Origin: Dermacentor variabilis
Taxonomy: Eukaryota > Arthropoda > Arachnida > Ixodida > Ixodidae
Direction: 5' to 3'
Assembly (NCBI RefSeq): GCF_050947875.1
Contig: NC_134568.1
Location: forward strand, 211,177,632 to 211,241,631
Length of the DNA: 64,000 nucleotides
Shown here: one piece after another, positions 10,555 through 21,983 of the stretch
Numbering within the stretch: position 1 is the stretch's first letter
Layout of the letters: each line of letters begins with the position of its first letter
Translations under genes and position numbers: made by a program
Notes under the pieces: generated by a model
What the model was told of the DNA's origin: nothing
Database searches by the model: none
What the model saw: the letters and a program-made list of their open reading frames with translations, nothing else

Positions 10555-13113
10555 TATAGGGTGTCCCAATTAACTATCATGCATGCAGATTTCAAAAAAC
10601 AGCAATTGCGTTACTTGAAGAAAACCTATTGCATATTGTTTCCTGTACAGTGAAGTAGCTGCCAGTAATTTTTTCGTTACTGAGATTTAATTAGGTAATT
10701 GTAATTATCGAAGTGACGACATACTATCATAATTATTAAAGTGTCGATAATGCATTTGTAGAGACAGCCAAGAGACATCTCATTGCGGTATTTCCAGCGG
10801 CATACTAACTTTGTCTGACTGATAAATAAACCCTACATAATATTAAAGATACCACGTGACTGCGCTCCCATCCACATCATAAAGCAGCACCCTCAAACAA
10901 GCTCCCTCCGAGTTAGGACAAAATAAAGGAAGTAAAGAAAAGCATCATGATCATGATGATAGCTGTTGTCTTGGCGTAGATAAAGTGCATGGGAGTATTT
11001 TTTTTTTTTTTTTTGCCACAAAAGCAAATTGACAACCTCAGTGCAAAGGTTTAACATTGCATTTTGTTTCGTCCCCATCGGCATGTCTTTCACTGAGCAG
11101 AAGGAAAACATAATCCTTGCTTTGGGAGCTGCAAATGACTACAAGAGGAAGACTGCAAATATATATCAGCCATGGAAGTATGGCGGTGGACCAAATGCAT
11201 TGACTGTCATCAGAAATTATGAAAACCTGAGCCAAACCGGCAGCTTCCAGAAACAGCGGCGGAGAACTCCATCTTTGAGTCCTAGCCTACGCACGGATGT
11301 TCTAGCACTTATGGCCTCAAACCCTCATGCTAGCGTGTGGGACATGGCTGCCCAGGTACCAATTTCCAAGTCATCAAGTTAGAGGATTCTAAATGACTCA
11401 GCCTTCCACCTGTACCACCTTAGCCTACACCAATGCTTTAAAGATAGGGACCTGCAGAGCTGTCTAGATTTCTCGAATTGGGTCCTCACAAAAGCCGTTG
11501 AGTCACCGGACTTTTTGAGCAACATCATGTGCACAGGTGAAGCCAATCTGCAGAAACGCCCTGGTAAATTTGCATAATGCACACTATTGGAGTGACTCCA
11601 ATCCACACTGATTAAAGTGCACCCTGCACCAGTGCCAGTGGTCATCCATTGTGTGGTGCGGAATTTACGTCGGTGCTTTGATTGGTCCCACCTTCTTCGA
11701 TCACACACTGACTAGGCAGCGCTATGTGGACGAAATCCTTGAAGGTGTGGTTGACGAGTTTCTCAGTGAAGTCCCACTGTCGCTTGCATGTCTGTGGTAT
11801 CAGCAAGGTGGGGCACCAGCACACAGCAGCAGCGTAGCACAAAACTGGCTGGATGCGACTTTTCATGTGCAATAGATTGGAAGGCACGAGTCTGTAAATT
11901 GACCAGCTAAATCACCTGACCTTTCTCTACACTCTTTCTTTGGGGTTATGTGACAGATCATGTTTACTTGATCGAGACGACGATGTCAGATGAGCGCAAG
12001 GCAAAGATAATAGATGTCTGTAGTAGAATTCCAGCATGGGTCATCAAGAAAGCCATCGATGATGTGATAAAGCAGAGTCAGTACTGCATAGCTGCAGAAG
12101 GAGGCCTATGTGAACACCTCCTCTAGGCGGCAGCTGCTGTTCAACGGTGCTTATGAATGCACAGATAATAAGGGTTCACTGAAATCCGATGTTCTTCTCT
12201 CTCTTTCTTTTTTGTGCCGATGTACCTAGTGCCAATTCGGCTCATTTAGAAGTAGCACATTTACTTTCTTGAACGTTGCCTTCTTGGTTTTGCCTTTTTG
12301 GTTTTGCCTTTTCTCTACACGTGGGTCGCCCTCGGTCTGTTTATTTCGGTTTTATTTTTTTGCCGCGAACCTGTTTTTGCAGCACGTGTACACTCATGAA
12401 AAATAAAACCATCACTTTAATTTGGCTTTGGTCTGAAGCAAGTTTCTGATGCGAAATATAGCTGCTTGCACACTCTTTCAATGAGGTGTGAGCAGAGCCG
12501 GGATTTTTATAAACATTTTACGCCTGTTCCTTTGCTTTTCACATTTGGTGCGGTGGTAGGAGCGGTGCTGCGGTCGTGTTGTCAAGGGGCTTTTGTTACC
12601 AATGTATCGATCGGCCTTGAGAGACTGATAATAAGTGTGACATAGAAATGAGAGGAAGGAATAGCTGCGAAACCTTCTGTTGGTGCTCCTTCCTTACCAT
12701 TATCAAGGTGATCTGCTGTCTCCTCGGGCTTGCGACAGGCGAAGCAGTTTCTTTCAATCAGCTCATTTGAAGGCGCTGCTTCATGATGCGGGTGGGAGCA
12801 CAGTCACGTACCTTCAATTTTTCATGGGGTTCCTTTGCTGGTCAGAAAATATTGTACGCAATTAGTACGTCGCTGAAAACACCGCAGTTAGATGTCATTT
12901 GGACGTTCTTACAAATGCCTCATTGACACTTTGATAGCTACAACAGCATTTCTTAAGTTAGATAATTAATTACGATTATCTAATTACATATTTCAGTAAT
13001 GAAAAATTATTCGCAGCTACTCCACTGCACTCCAAGCGCTGTGCACTAGGTTTTCTTCGAGTAGCGCAAGTGTTCTTTTTAATTGTGGCGCATAATAATT
13101 GGGACACCTTGTA
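10555..13113 (+). mobile_element. Tc1/mariner-like transposon with ~350-bp inverted repeats, copy 1
   Basis: Both ends carry GGGTGTCCCAATTA (10559 onward; reverse complement ending near 13108) next to a TA. The similarity of the two ends runs far inward: the left end through about 10905 and the reverse complement of about 12765-13110 can be aligned over some 350 bp, including CATCATAAAGCAGCACC near 10877. Long terminal repeats of this size are unusual for the superfamily. The inner part carries a broken transposase (separate entry). A second copy of the same family, on the minus strand, lies at 35020-39312 and is used below to read its insertions. Confidence 0.85.
11083..12126 (+). pseudogene. 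Mariner-like transposase, copy 1, inactivated
   Basis: Starts MSFTEQKENIILALGAAND, a helix-turn-helix DNA-binding N-terminus. The HTH region runs to about 11380, where an in-frame TAG interrupts ...VPISKSSS. Downstream the DDE-type core is recognisable but frame-broken: DFLSNIMCTGEANL (about 11510-11555), where the first catalytic Asp (expected TDEA) is Gly, then WSHLLRSHT, QQGGAPAH (in the 11651 frame) and SLFLWGYVTDHVYLIE near 11930-11975. The frame closes ...GGLCEHLL-stop at 12124-12126. Family length is about 340-350 residues, which the span matches, so this is a full-length but dead transposase. It would have cut and pasted the element at TA sites. Confidence 0.82.
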
Positions 13114-13480
13114 TAATTCATTCAGTAACTGAAATGAGGCCTAGCCGGATTCACTCAAAATCAATCAACAGCAGTCATGCACAGCAGCGCTTATGCTCGG
13201 ACTCAAAGGTAAAAAAAGGGAGAGATGCTGCAGTTTCATGGAAATGCGAAGCAGTATTAGTGATAGCTAAGTATAAAACAATTTCACAAAGGAAGAATAC
13301 ACCACCAAGAGATGCTAGATTTTTGGTGGTGCGAGAGGACTCGGGCTGTGAAATTTAAAAATTTAACTGTCCCCTACTATGTGGTCTTGTATATACTCAT
13401 ACAAGGCCTTCATTTCAGTGAACAATTCTTCGAGGTCACACAATGTTTCTTCAAGTGCAACTGCTATTAAAAGTTATATA
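13114..13480. repeat. Repeat shared with the flank of mariner copy 2
   Basis: The sequence just outside the right end of mariner copy 1 is homologous, in reverse complement, to 34595-35019, which lies just outside the same end of mariner copy 2. Matching landmarks are GAGGCC..AGCCGGATTCACTC, the CACCACCAAGA..CT.G block near 13300 (against CCACCACCAAGAATCTGG near 34783), and CAGTGAACAATTCTTCGAGG at 13420. The repeat is non-coding. Confidence 0.75.
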
Positions 13481-13963
13481 TTATGCAAATTAACTTTTTA
13501 ATTAATTACATTACGTCACATATTTCAATCTACAAATCATAGCCGCTGAGTTCGCATGGCGTATCCACTCGGACTGTATTCTCTGGACAGCACCAGTTTG
13601 AGATATTAATTTTCATAGTGGCCGTCGAAATGCCTTGGTGTTCCAGTTAATTTTGTGCTTCAGGGCATAAAACAGCGGTTTCTTAAAAAAAAGGTAACTG
13701 GAACCCCATTGGATTTTTGATCCACTTTCATTGCCATTAACTTATCATTTCTTTAATTCAGTTAGTAAGTACAAGTAATTTACCCTGTGTTGTCCTTGGT
13801 GTCTTTGTTGGCTTCTTATGATTAGATATATATATACAAAATATGGGGTTTGGAATGCTGCCTCCCCCCCCTCCCCCCAGAAAAATGTCCAACTTTGCCT
13901 GGAAGCAATTTGTAAATGTTTGGGTTAATATACAATGGGTGCCATTGTAAAAGCATAACTAGA
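13481..13963. other. AT-rich spacer, no gene seen
   Basis: Includes the probable 3' UTR side of the minus-strand exon that ends at 13964, a TATATATA tract near 13830 and a C-rich run at 13862-13878. No clear AATAAA on the minus strand was identified with confidence. Confidence 0.35.
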
Positions 13964-14411
13964 TTAACTTATATTCAGAGCTGCCAGAACTTCACGTGTT
14001 ACAGTTGACTTATGTAATTCTATGTTGTGTGCCTCGTCAGTTAATGTGGCTGTGTTTGCCAACTCTCTTCTGAGTAAGACACTGAGCATCTGTAATCTGA
14101 GTAAAAGCTTGTACCTTAGGAAATCGATGGTGGCAGCTTGATTATAAGCTATACTGGCCATATTAAATGGGGGAAGATGGATGTTTTCTGGTAACGTGGA
14201 GGTTACACCAGCTGACGGTTTAAGCAAAAAGTGGCATAATTTTCCAGACTGCAAAGTGGAATGGAAATGGCGTGTGGGGTTGTAAAGGCATTGTAGAAGA
14301 ATGTAGACTGCTAGATAGTGTGTAGGTATTTGCTGTATTGTTCTGAGTTGATCCATAGTTTCATCTTGTAGATTTTGGCTCATGTGGTGGGACCTGCATT
14401 GCCTGCTTTCT
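13964..14411 (-). CDS. Unrecognised host gene, terminal coding exon
   Basis: A 448-nt minus-strand exon that reads from RESRQCRSHHMSQ at 14411 to REVLAALNIS-stop at 13964, about 149 residues without interruption. I do not recognise the protein. It is mostly helix-like, rich in Leu/Gln/Ile (LAVYILLQCLYNP, RYKLLLRLQMLSVLLRREL), with no signal peptide or membrane segment evident. The acceptor TTTTCAG lies at 14412-14418 (AG = 14412-14413). The reading frame joins exactly to the exon at 14588-14699 across a 176-nt GT-AG intron, the best evidence that this is a real gene and not a chance frame. It ends convergently with PRPF19. It could still be an old domesticated or transposon-derived frame, since the window is rich in those. 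Confidence 0.55.
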
Positions 14412-14587
14412 CTGAAAACTGGTTGCATTTAGCTGGCGCAAGTTTATGTGAACAAAAAATTTTTAGCTGTTGTGCCAAATTACGAAGGGGCTTTTCATGC
14501 ATATGAGGGCTAAAATGACTTTGCAAAAGCACTTGCTGCTACAGGTGGGGCGCCCTTTATAAATAATTACAGTTGTGTGCCATTTAC

Positions 14588-14699
14588 CTTTTGACACACA
14601 AATCTGGGAGGCAGTTCTTCAGCATGCGAAGCTGGAAGTGTGGGAAACTTTGCTTCTGAACAATGCGCAAAGGTCCCAAAGGACACCCACTTTCGATTT
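14588..14699 (-). CDS. Unrecognised host gene, internal exon upstream of 13964-14411
   Basis: Minus-strand exon ending ...LPDLCVK(R) at 14588, followed directly by a GTAAAT donor (14582-14587). The last codon is split and is completed correctly by the first base of the exon at 14411, keeping the frame into the 149-residue terminal exon. The upstream limit is set by an in-frame TAA near 14707-14709 and a weak AG acceptor at 14700-14701, so the exon is about 112 nt. The coded segment includes GPLRIVQKQSFPHFQLRML. Function unknown; further 5' exons were not identified. Confidence 0.45.
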
Positions 14700-14937
14700 A
14701 TTGTTGACAAAACTGGTAAGTAGCGCCCGAAAATTGGTATTAAACCAAACACTGTGAAAAATGCCACCTCTAAGCAAAATTTAGTGGAAATCAACCAGTG
14801 GTTTACCTGGAAGTGCCATACGCCTAGCATTCCTATGTGTGCAACACAGTAGGTCTACTATTTGATTTGAACCTCAAGGGGACTTTACATGAGGGGTGGG
14901 CGCATAAATGGTGGATAACAATGATTGTTGCGTAGAA

Positions 14938-15004
14938 TTATGAAGAGTATATAGCTTCTTCAATGGCATTCTCGAAATCGGCAGGATCAGGGATAAGAGC
15001 TTGG
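14938..15004 (-). CDS. Candidate short terminal exon (21 codons)
   Basis: On the minus strand a strong acceptor (TTCTAATCCCTTCCCTGTAG, AG at 15005-15006) is followed by an exon coding QALIPDPADFENAIEEAIYSS-stop, ending at 14938. The polypyrimidine tract and branch-like TTCTAAT are good, and the acidic C-terminal tail looks protein-like. It may be the last exon of a gene further right, or an alternative 3' end of the gene whose exons follow at 14588-14699 and 13964-14411. The family is not recognised. Confidence 0.35.
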
Positions 15005-15006
15005 CT

Positions 15007-15633
15007 ACAGGGAAGGGATTAGAATAGCAAAATAATAGCACATATTGGCTATCCACAGCCTTAAGCTGCACTGGCTTGGAAAGGCAACACTTTAAATGTG
15101 ATGGCTCATTATTCAACAAACAAAATGGACCTTGTTTTAGCCTTGTTTCTTGTCACAAATTTATTGTCATTCCTTTCTCTCTGTAACCAAATTAACTGCA
15201 TTACTTAAAGGTCGCATTCAATGACAGCTATAGATCACTTCATCCAAGGTTTTTCTCTTGCAGTGAGAAAGGTAGAATGTCATATGAACAGTGATAGCCT
15301 ACACAGAATTACAAATGCGACCTCCGAGTGAAGACAGGTTCTCCGAAAAAAAAGTAGATTCATATGCTTGGAACAACAAAAATGGAAAAAGATGCAGATG
15401 CAGACTATGTTGACTATATGTATACACACTACCCTGTGACAACACTGCGAGCGACACAGCTATCTTGACAGTCACATGGGTTAGTGCAGCGCAGAAACCA
15501 TTCAGTAAAAACAGAATAAAGGCAAACTGACAGTTATGGTATCCTACTTAAAGAACCTTAAAAAAAAAATGCTCATTTAACCAAAACAATACACGCAAAA
15601 GTAACTAAAATTCGGCGGGATTTGCGGATAGGT

Positions 15634-15639
<6 letters not shown>
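15007..15639. other. Spacer, no gene seen
   Basis: AT-rich sequence, presumably intron or intergenic. It contains a plus-strand pyrimidine-AG tract near 15245-15263 without any open frame behind it. Nothing else is supported. Confidence 0.35.
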
Positions 15640-15724
<85 letters not shown>

Positions 15725-15728
15725 TTTT
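15640..15728. repeat. (AT)n microsatellite followed by a T run
   Basis: Uninterrupted AT dinucleotides from 15640 to about 15716, then Ts to 15728. The two apparent reading frames through it are artefacts of the repeat. Confidence 0.98.
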
Positions 15729-15995
15729 CCCCACTCCAAAAGGCCTGCAGTGCCCGTCAGATTTGTGAACCGCTTTAAATGTTCAATTTTCGTGAAATGT
15801 TGCACATGTATGCTTATGAGCTGTTGATGATCTTTTACTCTCTTGTGGTTTCTCTTGAAATAGTATCATAATCTTCTTCACATTGTTGCTGCCTGCGGTT
15901 GGTGTTATTTGCATTGCCTTCGTGTGTAATAGTGGAGTAGACACACTTCCATGATATTCCAAAAGGACTTCTTGGTCAAGTTGGTGCTTAGATTT

Positions 15996-16088
15996 CCTAG
16001 GTATACTTTGTGGCGCAAAATACATTTCTTGAAAAGAACTTCTGACCCTTTTCAAGAAATGTATTTTGCGCCACAAAGTATATCTAGG
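15996..16088. repeat. Near-perfect hairpin, 41-bp arms
   Basis: Left arm 15996-16036 and right arm 16048-16088 are reverse complements with a single mismatch and an 11-nt spacer (starts CCTAGGTATACTTTGTGG). It lies in an unrecognised minus-strand open frame (15783-16169) that I do not annotate as a gene. It may be a MITE remnant or a local inverted duplication. Confidence 0.9.
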
Positions 16089-16693
16089 AAAACACTTCCG
16101 TGAGCTAAATGTGGGGCAATTGCAGTTCTTTTCCTCATTTTGGAAGCTCAACGAATGGCCATGAGGCAAATTTCATGCGATATTTTTGTTGTCTCGCTTA
16201 TTTTTCGTTTGTAGTCGCAGCCTCAAGTGTTATTTACATGATCATGTCTAATTAGAGCGTATAGTGATCACAACTGCATATAGAGTCGGTAACGGAATTA
16301 CACAGCTCCCATCGTAGCCTGAAAGCCAGTACCATTTTCAAGTTGGAAATAGGCAAAAGGAAATAAATTGTGCAGATCCCACGCACTGTGAGGACCGATG
16401 TAAGCGAAGCTTTCTGTGCTGGTTGGTTTGATTGACAACAATTAGCAGTGATGTTGATGGCGAAAGATTAATTTCTTCAACATTTAGTCTAACACAAAGA
16501 GTGGTGATTTGATGTTAAACGTTACTTTGCATGCACCACTGTTGTTTGTCTGCATAGTACACATGCAGAACACACAGGGAGTGGTGTTTGCTTGAGGCAT
16601 TGTTGTGCACCATATTTCATAAGCTCTGAGATGGTTGAGCATGGTCATTGCTTCACATGGCACATCGCATCGTGGCAGAAGTATTAGACTTGA

Positions 16694-16921
16694 ATTGGAT
16701 TATGGGGCTGTACCTGCCAAAATCAAAATCGGATTATGAGGCACTCCGTAGTGGCAGACTCCGGATTAATTTTGACACCATGGTGTTTTTTTAGGTGTCA
16801 CAAAATGTAAGTGCACGTGTGTTTTCTATTTTGCCCCCATCGAAATGTGGCTACCGCGGTCGGGATCAGATTTGCGATCTCGAGCAATGCCATAGCCGCA
16901 CAGCTAACGCGGTGGGCGCAG
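16694..16921 (-). mobile_element. Degenerate Ruka-like tRNA-derived SINE
   Basis: Reading the minus strand, the order of blocks is the same as in the better copies at 26334-26572 and 41990-42221: tRNA-like head, then CGAAATG.., ..GTGCACTTAC.., GGAGTCT.CCACTACGG and GTGCCTCATAATC. Many substitutions make this the oldest copy in the window. The family name is from memory. Confidence 0.7.
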
Positions 16922-18787
16922 AAGTTTTGATCTGTCATGCGACCACTTATGTTGTATAGCCTGGACCCTGCAGTGCGCTTTAATTAATACGGATCTGCTT
17001 CTGCATGCCCTGCACAAGTTGTCCGCTTGACATATTTTCATGGTGTTTATTCCCCCCCCTCCCGCCTTGTATGGGAACTGCCTTTTCTCCGCCCTCCTTT
17101 CTATAGTTCTATCTCCGTCCCCTCTGGACTCGCACATTAGTAGAAAGGTAAGCGCTGCAGATGTTGAAATACTTTTGAGGGGGGGGGGAGGGTTATGGAC
17201 AATTACAGCTGTCAAGAGGCTAATATGTGGCGACGCCCAGGGAGCTATAGAGGGCAGTGCGCATTCGACCTGGTGGGGTCCATACGAGTTTCTCACATTG
17301 CCTTTCCTCTCTGTCTCATTCCTGTCAAGTAAGCACACGCTCTGAACGGTCCACAGGCGTATCTACTGGGGAGGGGGCAAGGGAAGCTCTTGTACCGCTG
17401 TCAAAAGTGGGGGGGGGGGGCAAAGTATGTCATTTGAACCCCCCTACACACACATTTGAAAGCACGCACTGGCAATTTCGGCTGCATGCTGGAAAGTCCC
17501 TTAAAACTACAGCTAAAGCAAAGGCAACGGCGATTGTCTTTTGTGCCTTCTCGAGACATCCTGTAGCGGACAACGTGTGAGATTTGCCATACACACTCAC
17601 GTTGCGGATAATGTCTGGCGCTGGGTAGTTAACAAACTGTCAGCTTGCGCAACTTGCATATCATGTCCAGTTTATTGGGGACTGCTATATCTGTATACTA
17701 AAATACAATTAGCTTGTTACATTTAATCTGCGGATGAGGAGGATGTGCAGATAAAGTATTAAAATCAACCGAGCTCATCGACTGGTATGCCTTAAAGCCT
17801 GAAATCATTGGATTATCACATGACTGGAACTATTTAATCTCTTTCCGTTGCAGCGTTGCAGTCTTTTAGTAGCTTATCACAATCAGAAATCTAATCAAAC
17901 CTCTTACAGGTATAACTGTCGAATTTCACTGTGTAATCACTACTTATATCGTAGATATGCTCGCGAAAATGACCTGGGTCGAACACGCAGAGCCATTTCA
18001 ATACCAATAGAACATCGACTTGAATGATTGCTAAAAACATATATGTGCCACTTCTGACTGACGATTTCATTTTCAGGCTGCTTATAAATAAGAAGTATAC
18101 ACTATTACTTGTTTCCCAGCAGGTGCAAACATAGCAGGTATTTTGTATTTTGAAACAATGAGGGCCACTTTTTGGTGATGTGTGTCGAAAATTGACACTG
18201 TGTAAGTTGCTTATGTACTCTGAAAGCAGTAATTAACTCACGGGTCGCTTTATACCAATTTCTATGCGTTGTTTCGCCGGGTATCCTTGGTAAAATATGC
18301 GGAGCGCGGTGTTTATATTTACTCAACGTGCGAAACAATTAATGTGCTGAATGATGAGCGATATATGTTTATTCTGTGTAGGTTCATTATAGCCTTTGTA
18401 GAAAGTAGTTCATTGAAGTGTTCCAGGGTGTCATACTGCCGCTAATCTATGTTTCCTGGACTCGTAAAACAACGCATATGAGATAAGGAAATGAAATTCC
18501 GTGAAAATGCAAAAATATTAAGCACAGTGCGTTGTGAAACTTTCACTTTCCTGTTTTAAATGCAAGTGTCGCAGACAATTACTAAACCCTAGTCAATCAC
18601 GGATTACGATCAACTGTCGATAAATGTGTGAAATTTACATAATTTTATCACAAGGTGCTGGAGACATACTCCATATAGAAAGCAAGTCAAGGTGGGAGAA
18701 TGAGTGTGCATTTTATAGTGACCCATCATAATTACATAGTAAATATGCATTTAATCATTATATAAATAAATTTATTTATTGACTGAC
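16922..18787. other. Spacer with G/C homopolymers, no gene seen
   Basis: Contains a C-run at 17051-17058 and G-runs at 17178-17188 and 17409-17420, which create short chance frames on both strands. No exon, RNA gene or element with defined ends was identified. Confidence 0.4.
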
Positions 18788-18827
18788 TGACTGACTAAAT
18801 GAATATTAATATTCATTTAGTCAGTCA
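18788..18827. repeat. Perfect 40-bp palindrome
   Basis: TGACTGACTAAATGAATATT followed immediately by its exact reverse complement, no spacer. It is preceded by a short TGAC tandem run. Function unknown; it could be the scar of a foldback element. Confidence 0.92.
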
Positions 18828-21790
18828 TGCTACTTTTCTTCATTAAATGTACTGAATCACCCGCTCGAATTACGTACACAGGGTAATTATTAGGCACAAC
18901 CATTACAACAAGGGAAGAAATAATCTTTCCCAGCAGTTACTACCAAAACGCCGCACTTCAAATGTCCTGTCAAAGACGGTGGTGCCTTCATGAAAGTGGC
19001 CGTGTGAAGTGTTACATTACTCTCAGAAGTGAAAAGGGGTGTGCTTTAAGAAAGCAGAATGTTAATTTACTCAAAGCTTAATGTGCATTGTCTATTCCTT
19101 GCAACCACTGCACAGTAATGGCAAAAATAAGTTTCATTCGCAACCGTCTACGCCGTGACTGAAGGGGAAAAGCCGCGATTCGTAGTAGTTCGTAATTTCT
19201 CCGGTGTCCTCGGTGAGCTAAGCAAGGCATCTTGTTTATGTCTATTAGCGGCGAGAATTTGGAGTGGCGCCCTCTCGCGAGTGACGTCACGGCCAGGACG
19301 CCGCTCGCTCCGGCTAGCTCGGCTGTCGCGCGCGCTCGTTTTCTTGGTGCGGGCTTGGGGTATTGGCGGCTTGAGCCGTACATACAGAAGGTTATTTCGG
19401 ATTATTTCTGTTGCCATGCGTGGGCCGCAGTTTTTTCTTTGAAACCGCGTGAGTTATGAAAATTTGCGACTTGGATATCGCAAGCTATGTAGCGCTGAAG
19501 CGGTCTACTGGTCTTGCAGTGCATATATGCACCCTGTCTGTTCATAATTATTTTGCTTAAAAAGAACGTCTGCAAGTTCAACACGCGAAGTTATTTATGA
19601 TGCTCATCTAAACACTTAACATTCCCTTATTACTTAAGTATGAGAGACAGCATTTTGCATGGAAGAAATACCTTGATATTTGGTGCCAACATTATAAATC
19701 CGGCGTGTTAGAAGGACACTGCCCAGTGAAGCTTTCATCATGATTATTATTATTATTATTCATTATGAAGTAGCTCTTTACAGCTCCAATTACAACGCCT
19801 ATAGCATACTCGATGCACTACAGCGCTATAGGCTGCGTTGAAATGGAAAATGCAAACATCCTGCCTCGACATGTCTCAATCCTGCGTTGTTTAATTACAG
19901 TACAGACTGAAAACTATTTGCTTCGTCAGTGCATAAAAGAAAACCTCACGTACCCGCCTCTTAAAGAAGACACCACAAAGTCACATGAACACTTGACCTC
20001 CACTGGGGAACAATGATATCTTGAATATGTGCAACACTATATACTAATAAATGGGCCTTGGGCTTCTTGCTGGCTGCAGCGAATCGGTCCAAAAGGCATA
20101 TTTCACTCAAATATTTGACCACAGGAGCCTGTGTCAGTTCTTCAAACAGATTCACCATGTCTGTTTCTCAAGCAAGAAGCACCAGTAATTAAATTGCTCA
20201 AGTGAGTTGAACCTGTAGCACGGAAAGTGAAAAAATATTGGGACATTCCTTTCTGTGTGCTGCAAGCAGCTGTAAACCTCAATCAGCTTTGCTTCAAGTT
20301 ACCGCCACTTAAATTTAACTGGCGATGAACGGCCTAATTTTGAGAACCAGTTAAAAACGCAAGTGGTGCTGGCCGAATCTGAACTGCAGTGGCAATTAAG
20401 TCCTCGTGTTACTGGCGAAGGTTTCTGTGAAGAAATAGAAACTATTCGTCGTGAGCAAAGATGTTTTAGCGGGTTAAAATCAAGATAAATGTTGTAGAAG
20501 TCATATATAGTCAGCGTTTATTTGTGGCACGCATATTGCACCATATGGTGGGTATGGGATTTTAACTAGATTCTTACGTGCTGTGCTTTTGTGTCTATGC
20601 TTTTATTATTCACGTGAGCTACCACTGGAAAGTGTAGATCCGCGCATGAAAAGCCCGCAATGGGCTGGTCTGAGCTCCCTCCGGTGGCACGTTGCCTTCG
20701 AGAAATATATTGTCGTCTAGGAAAAGCTTCTTGATTAAATTTTCGCGAACGAAGACATCGTAATATATATATTTGAGAGGCCCGTCATAAGTATACAAGC
20801 ATTGGGAACGAGAGCGAACAAACGGAAACGCTGCAGAAGGTGTGCGGACACCGCTCGAAATGCAGCAGACGACAGGCGCGAGTCCGTGCCCTGACGTCAC
20901 GCGAGTGGCGCTCGCAACGCCCCTCTAGGTCGTTCTCGGGGCAATAGTCGGATACAACTCAAGTCTGCAGGGAATAGCAGGGAAGCCCCGCCCACGCCCT
21001 CATAACCGCCAGCCACTGTCCCAGGTCCGCGAGGCTGCAAATAATTCGTACTTCAAGCTTTCCCTGTTACCTAAATAAGGTGGTAACCACAAAAATAAAA
21101 TTACAAGCGCGTAATTTTCTACGTTTTCACTTGTCTATTATAGTGGAACAGTGAAAGCATAATTATTTTTGAACTGAAATAAAACGCATGCTTCGTTGCA
21201 ACTGTATACTGTCAAGTTTCACTTCATTAGGCAGTGAAGTTTCATGAGTAAAACGGGGTCAGCAGTGAAATGAATTCTGTACCGCGGACTTTTGAAGAGT
21301 GAAATGTTCAGGCTCCATACACTTTGCCCATGTCTGTTGCACATCTCATCGCTTCCGCCGATGAAAAGGCTCTTCAAGATCTACAGCAGACGCTCCGGAG
21401 GTAAGTACGACACCATTTTGAAATGGTCGCATGACGACGATTTTGTTTGCTTCTGTGATTGGCTGGCGGAGTAACGACCCCGCACGGGGTAGAGCCTCTC
21501 CTCAGTTTCCTTCCTCCATGCTATGGTCCATGCCCCGCACGGTCCCTGTGCCTTGGTTGCCAACTGCTATATTTTGAATTGTATATGAAAATTGGGGGCA
21601 TGTTATGAATTAGGTGTAGGCAATGTTCCAAATGGGTGGGTTAAATGTGCATTTTGCAAGTCAGTTTACGTTACTTAATTTACGAGCGATGTAAGGCGGT
21701 GTAAGGCTGCGCTGGCATAACTACAGCTGAGGTCAAAGATTGCGAACGTAAGGGAAGCAGGCGGGGGGGGAGGCGACCAGCTTTCCGAAG

Positions 21791-21793
<3 letters not shown>
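18828..21793. other. Spacer, GC-rich patches, no gene seen
   Basis: Two GC-rich patches (about 19255-19400 and 20820-21030) share TGACGTCACG and GCGAGTGGCG-type words and may be dispersed repeats, but I could not define ends. A (TTA)n run lies at 19743-19760. No supported exon. Confidence 0.4.

Positions 21794-21871
<78 letters not shown>
21794..21871. repeat. (AT)n tract, left half, split by the Ty3/gypsy insertion
   Basis: Pure AT dinucleotides up to the first base of the 5' LTR. The tract resumes directly after the 3' LTR at 34503, so both halves were probably one microsatellite before insertion. A 4-bp ATAT target duplication is compatible but cannot be proved inside a repeat. Confidence 0.93.
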
Positions 21872-21874
<3 letters not shown>

Positions 21875-21983
21875 GACGCTCTTAAGTGCATAGTGGGTTC
21901 ACGCCTCAACAAACAGTATGCGGGGCACCGAAGAGTGGTGAACGAAGAAGACGACGGGTGGCTGGCTAGCTGAATCTCGACAG

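Noticed and set aside
15783..16169. 128-codon minus-strand frame
   Set aside because: Half of it is the two arms of the hairpin at 15996-16088; no recognisable protein. The part below 15990 reads protein-like but has no clear splice sites.
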